Source of the DNA: Athripsodes cinereus | Lineage: Eukaryota > Arthropoda > Insecta > Trichoptera > Leptoceridae | Direction: 5' to 3' | Length of the DNA: 64,000 bases | Assembly (NCBI GenBank): GCA_947579605.1 | Contig: OX388307.1 | Location: forward strand, 26,575,237-26,639,236 | Shown: piece by piece, positions 55,403 to 64,000 of the stretch | Position numbering within the stretch: the first letter of the stretch is position 1 | How the letters are laid out: each line of letters opens with the position of its first letter | The notes under the pieces: generated by a model | Told to the model about the DNA's origin: nothing | Databases searched by the model: none | What the model saw: the letters and a program-made list of their open reading frames with translations, nothing else | Made by a program: the position numbers and the translations under genes

Positions 55403-55535
55403 CGTTGTCCTGGGTCTAGGTGTTACATGTTTATGAGTTTAGTGCATTGTATATATGTGTATTGTAGCGTGAGTAGGTACTTATAATACAAGATTCACAT
55501 ATTAGTTTGAGACAAGCTCGATCTATGCATGTTAT
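55403..55535 (+). mobile_element. SINE-C body, tRNA head missing
   Basis: GTTGTCCTGGGTCTAGGTGT, TTAGTGCATTGTATATATGT, TTGAGACAAGCTCGATCTAT follow the SINE-C body. No A or B box. Confidence 0.75.
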
Positions 55536-56444
55536 GTTATATTGGTGGTGTTAATTTCGTGGATCTCTAATGCGTATTTAGATTTTTTTAATTGGATTAA
55601 TTTTTGTAACTCTTTACTTTGTTTAAACAATAAACAAAATGCTGAAGTTCAGAATGTAGAAAATAATATGAAAGTAAAGCTTTGTTATTAAATTTCAGTG
55701 ACTTGTTGCAAGGTAAATGTTCAAAGGTCACCAATTCGTTTACAAATGATCAAAGTTAATAATATTTGAATATCGTGTTTGTAAATATCATTGAAGTTCT
55801 ATTTAGTAATTTCAGAGCTCTGGGGAGAATAAATAAATTCAGGGTGTATAATACACAATAAAAGCTTTTTACCCTTAACAATACTGAGTGTACTTAGCTA
55901 CGTAAGGAAAAGTATAGGTATAATAATTATTACGTATAAATAAATTAAAAGGGAGTGGTTCACAATAATTGTTTTACATATATATAAAGAGTACAACAAG
56001 GTTAATGTTTTCGTATGGTGGAGGATTATGTTTCATACACTGCACTACATATATAACGTTTACTTATGTTTGTATATTACTGTTGTATAAGACATACCTA
56101 CACCGCGCCCTTAAGTATAAATATTTGCTTGTTGTATTTTATGTAAATTGAAAACGCTTCCGTTTGCGTATGTAGCGCAAAATCTTTTATTCCACAATAT
56201 TGACGCCATTTTCATTATGCTCGCGGTAAATGTCAAAAATACTCGTCAGTACATAATAATATGTCGACGTTTTTTCTTGTTTCTATTATTTCAAGTATGT
56301 ATAATTCTCGCTCATATCGCATTTTACATTGAGTTTAATACATACCTATACACATAGAAATTTATTACAAAGTTAACACTCAGATGATAATTATTTGATA
56401 CAAATTTAATGAAACTTTTTATTCTCAATATATGTATTTATTTC
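55536..56444. other. A+T-rich stretch, nothing assigned
   Basis: Two short frames at 55969-56151 and 56148-56357 overlap by 4 bases, but neither translation is recognisable. Confidence 0.45.
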
Positions 56445-56702
56445 ACTATTGATATAATCACGAAATATTCCACAAGTGGGGTAGCCGGTATATCGCAAAT
56501 AATAAACATGCACGTTGTCTTCTATAAGGGTAAAAAATAAGAAATTCTGGATGGGTTGCATACCTCATCCACGAACCGAGGATATTAAATATCTTATTCA
56601 TGATATTTTAAGAATCATTACCTTTTACGGCATATTCGAAAATTTATATAAAGAAAAGGAGACCTATTCTCTGCCGAAGACTCCACGAAGCATTTTTTAA
56701 CA
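56445..56702 (-). mobile_element. SINE-A, full length, diverged
   Basis: From AATCACGAAATATTCCACAA and GTGGGGTAGCCGGTATATCG through GGATGGGTTGCATACCTCAT to GAGACCTATTCTCTGCCGAA and GACTCCACGAAG. All blocks of the reference copy are present in reverse. Confidence 0.8.
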
Positions 56703-57478
56703 AGAATTTTTGTTATCCATTAGACAATATTGAATGTTCGTATTTATCGTGTATACTAGATATTGATGACAACATTTTCAATGTAAAACTTTTTGAAGAC
56801 GACATTACTAAATATTGACTCGTTTACATGGACATTCTTTTAGAAATACACTTGCCTGATACTTACTCTACGCTGCAAAGCTATCAGGTACTGTGCTCTA
56901 TTGGATCATTACTGAAACGTGCCCTGAAGGCATTGTTTATCAAATTACATTCCACGTTTGATCAAAAGACAGAGGCAACACCAATGTAGATACTGATATT
57001 GTTAATATTGCCTGTTATTAGTGTTATTATTAATAATTTATTAGAAATATCAAAACATAGAATAAGCTCCAGGGAAATGTTATTCTAGGTACCTACTCTA
57101 AAGGCACTTTAAAAGTGGCTTTATTTTTTTTATTAATACCCAAAGGCAACGTTATGATTTTCCAATTCCATTTTCTATTCCGTGCGGTCAAACGAAGTAG
57201 ATACGAGTATTATAAGATTATTATTTATGTAACGTAAATAATGTAATAAATTGTTTTTTACGTCAGGAGGAAACATTTTAGACCCCTCATACGGATAAAT
57301 GCGATTTCAAAACAGGTAAATTATTCTGTAATAAATTAGCGTAAAATAAATTCCTCTCTCTCTACCTACCCAGTGTCTCCCAAAATTGGAGTAACTAATG
57401 AATTCCTCTTCATTGAATATATTAAATGTTTGGAATATGCTCTTTCTGATTAAATACATAAAATACAAAACATTCAAG
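56703..57478. other. A+T-rich stretch
   Basis: Featureless except a possible SINE-A scrap ACAAAACATTCAAGAT at 57464-57479, directly against the LINE tail that follows. Confidence 0.45.
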
Positions 57479-58190
57479 ATAATAATAATAATAATTTATT
57501 TCCCAAAGTTATTGTTACAGTACAAAGTATAACATTTTTTACTATTTAAATTCACATTTATGCACTCAATACTACCTCAGTGGATTTGCACCCGTATCGA
57601 GGTATGTTATTTATTGGAACAACTACAAAAAAAAATACCATAAAAAAATAACAAAAATTGACACAATCAAAAAAAAGAAAAAAAGGCTTTACATCGGAAT
57701 GCTACTCTCAGAATTGTCCAGTCCCAAGTTGAGGAGAAAAGAGTAGGTATATCATAGTCTTCGTCATAACACTCCCTTCTGTACTTTGAATCCTCTGTAG
57801 TACGGTATTATAGAGTCTTGGCCCGAGAAATGTGTGGAATCGTCTTACAAATGAGGTTGACACTTGTGGCACTGCAAGATTTCCAATTTGTCTATACCTA
57901 TTTTGTGGAATCACGTCCATAGATTTTACATTTTTATCCACTTCCATCATCAATTTAAGCATATAAATCTGTCTGACATCAAACAGCATAGAATGTTCAT
58001 GCAGATAGATAGCATGTCTCACTTTTATATATCTTACTGGTAATAGGTTATGAATATCTGCCCTTAAAAGCTTTATTATATGTGTTTGAATGTTAATAAG
58101 TAACACAATATATAATGAGCACAAACCATCAGTCTTATTTTGGAATGTAGAATAACAAGATAATATTTCATCTAATAGCAACATCGATTT
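57479..58190 (-). pseudogene. LINE 3' end, 158-codon C-terminal frame
   Basis: The reverse frame 58184-57708 is open for 158 codons: LLRADIHNLLPVRYIKVRHA, IYLHEHSMLFDVRQIYMLKL, NRYRQIGNLAVPQVSTSFVR, RFHTFLGPRLYNTVLQRIQS. This has the layout of the CR1/Jockey-like C-terminus (LPV.Y....A.......R.....L.VP....GP.LYN). The 3' untranslated region is T- then A-rich and ends AATAAATTATTATTATT (plus-strand AATAATAATAATAATTTATT). The apparent start is internal. No RT core. Confidence 0.75.
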
Positions 58191-58539
58191 GATGCTTCTA
58201 GGAATATATCAATATACATTTGAATACGATAAAGATTTTAGAGAAAAATGTTTTAAATTTTTAGATATTAGTACAACATACCAATTATAATAAATTGCCA
58301 TATGAAATTTACCATCCATGTGAAAGAAAATGAACATCTTGTAAGAATAATAAATTATTTTAATTGATTTTGAACAAATGAAATATTGATAGGATTAAAA
58401 TGAAATAAACCTACTAGAATAAACTGTGATACTGAACTAAAATTGATGCTGATGGCAGTAAAAGTTAAAGTGCTATATATGGTCGATTCTGTTAAATGTT
58501 TCGGATGCCTCAACCGTTAAAAGTACAGACTATGAATCG
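58191..58539. other. A+T-rich stretch, nothing assigned
   Basis: No feature recognised. Confidence 0.5.
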
Positions 58540-58860
58540 TTAGAAACATTGTAGATCTGGTTGTACAGAAGAATGTTTTGTTTACTGTGGACAGGTCTAG
58601 TTAATAACTTAGAAGTATTGAGAAGAGCAAATCGCAACAGACTATTATTACTAACAAATATTTAAACCCACAAGCTCATATTAAGTATGGATAAAATATG
58701 GAAACTCCCAAATTATATTGACGGAAAAGATTAAAGGGTGACGCGGTCCTGGCAGGAGGCATAGTTCGTGACTATGTTATGTCAAAAATTGAACCAGCCT
58801 TCGCAGTTGCAGGACAAGGAAGTTTTTGCAAGGGTGATTGTTTACGTTTTGGAAATAATA
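58540..58860 (+). pseudogene. RTE-2 LINE tail, heavily degraded
   Basis: Reads LWLYRRMFCLLWTGLVNNLE and VLRRANRNRLLLL, then after stops RVTRSWQEA and DKEVFARVIVYVL. These align in order with EMWLYRRMLRIPWTDMV, VLRRARADRELL and DRVKFAEVIANV of 19062-19443. Many stops; much older than that copy. Confidence 0.7.
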
Positions 58861-59469
58861 TATTTATTTCTTTACACAATAAATGACTGCCTTAACGGTA
58901 AAGTTCATATAAAGAAATTTAAATACGGACAATAAGAAAGTAAATACCCAGATAAGAAATGAAATATTCTTAACAATAAAAGCAAACTTATTAATAATTA
59001 AATAATTAATAAACAAATTAATTAAAATCAGGCACAAAGGAAAGAGCAGAAGATATTTATAAAAAAAAAAACAGAATATTTCTGTAGTAAATATGAGGTT
59101 TAATAAGAGATGGAGAGTAATGTTTGAGGCAGTATTAGTAGCATTCGATGAAGTCTACACCATGGCATGGCATGCAAAGATGAATTAATTTATCTTATGT
59201 TTGTATAATATATCGTATCTTAATTCTTACATACTAGTAGAAATTTCCCTAAAATTACGCCAAGCACCATATGGATATTATTTGTACATACCAAACAATT
59301 GTTATGCAAATAATGTCTTTAAGTAACGACACATTATTATTCTGCTATGTATCACACTAAGCTATCGTATCAACTATGGAGATTTACACGCTTAATTAAG
59401 GAAATTTATTCAATTAAAAACGTTTTAAGATGTTGTATTTTTTTAAAGCTGAATACATGATAAGATATA
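58861..59469. other. A+T-rich stretch, nothing assigned
   Basis: No feature recognised. Confidence 0.5.
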
Positions 59470-59545
59470 ACTAAGACTGCAATGATGTTTGCCATCCAAT
59501 CTGAATGTCTTTGTTTTGCTATGCAGAAAAAAAGTAATGTATATA
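59470..59545 (+). mobile_element. SINE-A fragment, cut by a SINE-B-type element
   Basis: GATGTTTGCCATCCAATCTG, AATGTCTTTGTTTTGCTATG fit the SINE-A middle. The rest is absent after the insertion. Confidence 0.65.
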
Positions 59546-59547
59546 AT

Positions 59548-59690
59548 AATAATAATAAAAATCTTTATTGCACAAAAAAACAAACATTATTAAAACACAA
59601 GCATTGCAGAACCAGACAAATAAATTTGTGCAATGGGCGAGTTTATCGCAGAAGCGCGATATCTTCCAACTAACCCAAATGTGAAAAATA
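59548..59690 (-). mobile_element. SINE-B-type element with AAT-repeat tail
   Basis: AATAATAATAATAAAAATCT, TTATTGCACAAAAAAACAAA, AAATTTGTGCAATGGGCGAG, TTTATCGCAGAAGCGCGATA, TCTTCCAACTAACCC: the full reverse counterpart of 21850-21998. Confidence 0.8.
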
Positions 59691-60019
59691 AATAACTAAA
59701 AATAATATTATATTTTGATGATAGCATAACACTGGGTTTGTCTTGTACTGAGATAGAGTTATAAATGTATTTTTAGGAAGTTTACAATATAAACAATACT
59801 AATAAAAAGCAAACAATACCAATAAAAGAACTATGGAATGTGTTATGTAGTAGAAGAAGTGTATGATATATACATATGCCTATTAGTGATGTAACGAATA
59901 TTCGCATTCGCATTCGCATTCGCGAATATTCGCATATTTCAAAGTATTCGCATTCGCATTCGCAAAAATATATGCGAATGTTTTGCGAATATTATTTTGG
60001 TAATAAAGTATCGGTAATT

Positions 60020-61715
60020 AGCTTTGCTCTAACTGCTAAATTTGACTCACTACAGAGTGACTATGAGAATATTTTTCTTCTATAGTTTGCATAAATCTGG
60101 CAGCAAATCGGACGTTCGTAACTACAGACCAGTTTCAATTCACCTATTTCAAAAATATTTGAGGGTATTGTTCGTGAAGAAATGACTTTTTTCCTGAAGC
60201 CGTATCTTCTTGTAGAGCAGCATGGATTCATGAGTGGAAGATCGACAGTAACAAATCTGTTTTTTTTTCTCAGCTATGGACAATCGTATACAGTTGGATG
60301 CCATTTATATCGGCTTTCAAAATGCATTTGATAAAGTAGAACATCGACTTTTGATTAAGAAGTTAGAATTTAGTTAGGTATTTAGATAGTTATTATATAT
60401 ACCGTGTGTACGTGGTGATACATCAATGTGAACTTCCTTAAGGATAGCATGATACAGAGTCTCGATGCTTACGAAGTTAATAAGTTAATAAGTCATCATC
60501 AGTAATAACACAATTGTGTTATTACTGATGATGACTACATTGTAGTCGAAAACGTTTTAATTAAAGCAATCTCATAGTGGAATTAAACAGTGTTTTAATT
60601 AAAATATTATCTTTTAAAAATATACTGTCAAATTCAATTATTGTTTGACTGTGAAATGGTTAACGAGGACTTGGGAAGACTACACGAGTACTGTAACAGA
60701 AATAACTTGCACTTGAATCTAGAGAAGTGTAATCTGATCTCTTTTACCAAAAATAGAAACAAAATTCGATAAATTTACAATATCCATAATCATGATTTAA
60801 AAGAAGTACATAAGATTAGAGATTTAGAGATTAGAGATCATAGGAGTGGTGTTTGACTCTGAACTTCACTTTGATGATCACGTGAACAAAATTATCGAAG
60901 AGAGCAATAAAATACTGAGATTTATTCTGAGATCTACAAAGTCATTTAGGTTATATGAATCGTATTTGTACTTGTACTTATCGTTGATTCGCTCCAAGCT
61001 GGAGTACTGTTCCTCTGTATGGAATCCACGTTTTAAAAAAATATGTCGATCAAGTTGAGAGAACTCAGTCTAAATTCATTCGTTTGGTTAGGAAGAGATT
61101 GCATTATCCTGCATTTATTAAAGATTTGCCTAAATTGGAATAAAGAAGAGTTTTGCTGGATGCATGCAACCTGAGAAAAATATGCTTGTCCGAATACGAT
61201 GTGCCTAATATTTTAGATAGCAAGATCTTGTTTTCCGTTCTACATTTAAAAAAAAAAACAAAAACGAAGACTCAAGAAACCCTGTTTATAGAATTTTAAA
61301 GTGCCAATTACGTCAGGTTTGTGAGAAAGGAGAGTTGAGAGTAGAATAAGATGAAATAAATATAAAAAAATGTATATGTTTGATAAAATGTGAAGTGTTT
61401 GGGATAGTATTTATTTTTAGTCTGTTTTTAAAATTTTTGATTTTTCTTTTTTTAGAGTTTTTTTTTGTATTGTTATTGCATACATCAGTGAAGTGTGAAT
61501 GTGTTTGTGCGAATGAATGTATTATGTGTGCGAAATTGGGTGAGTGGATGTATTGTGAATTAATGTATTGTGTGTAAGATTTTCTATAATTGTTTTGTGT
61601 GTTATTGCTGAAGTGTGCACTGTTTCGATGTAAGACTATTGGAATGTTTTTATCGCTTACATGTTTATATTTATATGTGTTTCATCTGTTGTGTACCATG
61701 TAAATGAAAAAAAAC
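60020..61715 (+). pseudogene. LINE with reverse-transcriptase fragments (Jockey/CR1-like)
   Basis: SGSKSDVRNYRPVSI near 60095-60140, EEMTFFLKPYLLVEQHGFMS and GRSTVTNLF, then FQNAFDKVEHRLLIKKLE near 60316-60370 are RT finger/palm motifs. After a foreign insert come EDLGRLHEYCNRNNLHLNLE (about 60664), VVFDSELHFDDHVNKIIEES, ILRFILRSTKSFRLYESYLY and SLIRSKLEYCSSVWNPRF, then QVERTQSKFIRLVRKRLHYP. The stretch that should hold the (F/Y)ADD catalytic motif is absent and replaced by about 60371-60650. Frameshifts and stops elsewhere (for example PKLE-stop near 61140). The 3' part is non-coding and ends AATGAAAAAAAA. Confidence 0.85.
60485..60560 (+). mobile_element. Perfect 46-bp palindrome with hammerhead-like core, copy 4
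   Basis: 60491-60536 is a perfect palindrome (23 + 23) centred on CACAATTGTG. It contains CTGATGA at 60525-60531, then T, then a perfect stem GACTAC/GTAGTC with loop ATT (60533-60547), then GAAA (60548-60551) and ACG. That is the CUGAUGA..stem II..GAAA layout of hammerhead ribozymes with one extra T. It sits in the middle of a LINE reverse transcriptase. Confidence 0.6.
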
Positions 61716-61746
61716 TCAGTAATTCGGTGAAAGTACCGGATACTTA

Positions 61747-62559
61747 TTTATTTATTTATCTATTTATTTATTTGTTTTATTTATTTGATTCTATTCATAT
61801 TGTAATATTTGTTTTTAAATATATTTTAATCATAGTTTATCAATTTTTATTAAAAATTCATTGGTTTTTAATTTTATTTTATTCACTTGATCTTATCTTG
61901 TTCTTGTTTTGTTCTAATTGACTTTGTTCGTCTTGTTTGTTTGTTGTAAATACATTTGATCATGACGTTTTATTTTTATTTTGATTTTTAATTTTTGATC
62001 TTACCGTATTATTCTTGTTTTGTCTATCATTATAATTTGCTCATCTTATTTTGTTTCTTTTGATTACAGTTATCATGATTTATTACTTTTACTTAATTTT
62101 AATCTTACTTTGTTTGTTTGTAATATTTTATTAATTTATTTGAATCTTTCACCATAAAAATTGTTTAAATACATATTATCATTTTTGTCTGATTTTTAAT
62201 CTTATTCATTTGTTGCTATTCTGTACATTCATTGGAATCCATTCATTTTATTTGATTTGTTTTGATACATTTTTGTATTTATTGCTTTATTTTGTTGCTT
62301 ACGTTGATTTTTTAGTCTTGTTTTTGTTCACTTAGTCTTAATTAACTCGTTCACCTGAATTTTATCTTATTTATTAATTTAAATGCATGTTGTGGTTTCT
62401 TTGTATTTTGTTCTTAACTTTGATGATTTTTTGAAACCCTTCTGGTAAATTTAGGATCTTCACTGGTCCACCTTTTGATTTTGTAAATTGTTATCATGTA
62501 CTATAATCGACTGTCTGATCCTGTATACATTGTAAAAATAAAATAAAAAATAAAAAAAA
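61747..62559 (+). mobile_element. LINE 3' untranslated fragment, 5'-truncated
   Basis: Bounded by ATACTTA duplications (61740-61746 and 62560-62566). It begins in a TTTA repeat, stays T-rich with no coding frame, and ends AAATTTAGGATCTTCACTGG, CGACTGTCTGATCCTGTATA and a long A-rich tail. The same 3' end occurs at 1020-1295. The (TTTA)-rich start may be expanded filler. Confidence 0.7.
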
Positions 62560-62774
62560 AATACTTACCCGGTACATTGTGGAAAAAGGTACTGCAAAAA
62601 AATATTCTTTAAGAAAACCGAGGAGTTTTGAAATATTTCAAATTCCTATACCATTTTGAAGTCAATATTCGCTATTCGCATTCGCATTCGCGAATGTCGG
62701 CAACAAATATTCGCATTCGCATTCGCATTCGCGAATATCCAAAATCACACATTCGTTACATCACTAATGCCTAT

Positions 62775-63049
62775 ATATGTAAGTAGGTACGTATAGGAAA
62801 TGTTTATTAAAGGGGTGATATAGATAGAGAAAAAAATCACTCTGGTGCACTAACATTGCAATTTAAGTGAAAAATAGTATAGAATAATCCCATAGACAAA
62901 CGCAAAACACACACTGTTTCATAAAACACCCAAGTTTATGTATTTCGTACAATATGTAGTACGTGTATTGAATGATCACTGACTTGAATATAATATACGC
63001 AAGAGAAGCTGTGAATGTATAGGTACTAATTACTACTGCTGTACTATCA
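62775..63049. other. A+T-rich stretch, nothing assigned
   Basis: No feature recognised. Confidence 0.5.
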
Positions 63050-63185
63050 CAGCATATCCCACAAGGGGGGTAGCCAGCAGACTAGCTGCATCTAATAAAC
63101 ATGTAAGCTGTGTTCTTTCCATGCCAAAAAAATAAGAATTTCAGAATGAGTGGCAAACCTCACCGCTGATTAATATGTTATAAAA
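63050..63185 (-). mobile_element. SINE-A 3' half
   Basis: CTATCACAGCATATCCCACA, GGGGGGTAGCCAGCAGACTA, GAGTGGCAAACCTCACCGCT are reverse SINE-A in good condition. Confidence 0.85.
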
Positions 63186-63284
63186 GAAATCTCCAAATAC
63201 CATCATGGTGTTCAGTAAAATAATTATATAGAAGCTATCCTCAGTGTGTCTATAAAAAAATCAAGATGTGCAGAATGGATGCCT

Positions 63285-63350
63285 CATGCCGCAAAGCAAA
63301 TCTTCCACTTTTTAATAAGTTTTCTAGTGTTCTGTGAAAGATTCGCAAAA
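63285..63350 (+). mobile_element. SINE-A 5' fragment, opposite orientation
   Basis: AAATCTTCCACTTTTTAATA and AGTTTTCTAGTGTTCTGTGA match the forward SINE-A 5' half, facing the preceding copy. Confidence 0.5.
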
Positions 63351-63839
63351 CATCACAAATACATAAAAAAAATTAACGACTTACTTATCATAGGTTTTTC
63401 TTTTGTAGTTTTTGTAGCAAATTAAGAAAAATTTATAAATGTGAAATGATTACAAAAAATAAATAATATATTTTTTTAAATGTACATTCTCAGAAAGAAA
63501 ACCGTTTTGTAAATCCTTTAAACTCTCCATTATATTTTATATCTCAAATGAATTTACTTTTTACTATGAACATACACTTATGAACGCTTTAAGTCGCTCT
63601 GTAAATTTGGTTAAATAATAATATACTCGGTATTATAAAACAACATTTACTAAAATTTACGCATGCACGTAAAAAAAGTTGCGAGTAATAATAACGTGAG
63701 ACAAAGAAAATAATATGTCTACAAGAGATTTGTGCAAAAAAGTTTAATAAAAAACTGCACAAATTTTCTTTACAGGTGTATTATTTGTTCAGAGCACGAA
63801 GTACACGAATCTAAATAGCATATATTTTATTGAGATGAA
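63351..63839. other. A+T-rich stretch, nothing assigned
   Basis: No feature recognised. Confidence 0.5.
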
Positions 63840-64000
63840 GGTAGCAAAAAAAGTTGGCCAAAGAGGGCTGCTCATGTGGTATTGTTCCAGGCTGCTTTGA
63901 TTTACCAATGGGAGATATCATCAATACGATAAAACCGTTGATGATGACTGAATGGAGAGAGAGTTATATGAGTACACCCACGGGATCACATTATAAATCT
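63840..64000 (+). pseudogene. LINE fragment running off the window (RNase H region?)
   Basis: An open frame DLPMGDIINTIKPLMMTEWR then ESYMSTPTGSHYKS reaches the window edge without a stop. The pattern LP..DI...I......W...W..S..G.HY resembles the linker after the RNase H domain of I/R1-type LINEs. A preceding +1 frame has KRAAHVVLFQAA, which could be the end of RNase H after a frameshift. Short, so tentative. Confidence 0.45.

Larger units (their letters stand above)
59884..62766. mobile_element. hAT-type element, family H1, inflated by two LINE insertions
   Basis: Ends TAGTGATGTAACGAATATTC and inverted GTTACATCACTA. A perfect 8-bp duplication ATGCCTAT lies at 59876-59883 and 62767-62774. Both ends hold arrays of ATTCGC/GCGAAT. 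The H1 sequence itself is about 370 bp: 59884-60019, 61716-61746 and 62560-62766. Compared with the uninterrupted copy at 14028-14338, insertion 1 lies at 60020-61715 (duplication TCGGTAATT/TCAGTAATT) and insertion 2 at 61747-62559 (duplication ATACTTA). Confidence 0.9.

Noticed and set aside
55969..56357. Two overlapping short forward frames as a gene pair
   Set aside because: No recognisable protein, no conserved start context; likely chance.
61661..61921. 86-codon hydrophobic forward frame
   Set aside because: Made by a TTTA repeat and T-rich LINE untranslated sequence, not a membrane protein.

Overview
This looks like a stretch of insect, probably lepidopteran, nuclear DNA. I infer that from three things: strong A+T richness (by eye about 70%), 5'-truncated RTE/CR1/Jockey-type LINE tails that encode a 'NKLRWFGHVERM'-type C-terminus, and tRNA-derived SINEs. 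The order-level call is an inference. I see no intact protein-coding gene, no rRNA and no functional tRNA. The window reads as intergenic DNA or the inside of one very long intron, filled by mobile-element debris.

Layout. 1-5 kb: a LINE tail, an RTE tail, then a 2.6-kb DNA transposon (30-bp inverted ends, decayed reverse-strand transposase) sitting inside a ~100-bp minisatellite. 5-14 kb: three RTE-1 tails, SINE-A/B/C fragments, a CR1-like tail inside a SINE-C, and a 50-bp reverse-strand exon candidate at 7782-7831. 14-29 kb: a 311-bp hAT-type MITE with perfect 8-bp target duplication, an RTE-2 tail inside a SINE-A, a 195-bp foldback MITE, and a SINE-C inside a SINE-A. 29-38 kb: mostly plain A+T-rich DNA with a reverse-strand recursive-splice-like site at 30881-30905, a long inverted repeat around a hammerhead-like core, and a full-length SINE-A with 11-bp target duplication. 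38-43 kb: a dense graveyard (CR1 tail, second hAT family, RTE-3 tail, foldback MITE, SINE-C, LINE scrap). 43-56 kb: tandem repeats, a LINE tail with 11-bp target duplication, a second long foldback with the hammerhead-like core, a Mutator-like element splitting a tRNA-SINE, and a second 195-bp MITE splitting a second RTE-3 tail. 56-64 kb: SINE-A copies, a LINE tail, and a 2.9-kb hAT element inflated by two LINE insertions, one of which carries another hammerhead-like palindrome.

How the pieces relate. The 3' end of SINE-A matches the 3' end of RTE-1 (same hairpin, same GTGATGGTA-like terminus, similar short-repeat tail), so RTE-1-like machinery probably mobilised SINE-A. CR1-like tails end in a conserved block followed by a different microsatellite at each site. 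Several insertions can be dated relative to one another because the interrupted host element resumes exactly on the other side. The most unusual signal is a set of four dispersed repeats built around a (C/T)TGAYRA-T-GAC...GTC-GAAA core, three of them as inverted dimers. It resembles the catalytic core of hammerhead ribozymes found in Penelope-like elements and retrozymes.
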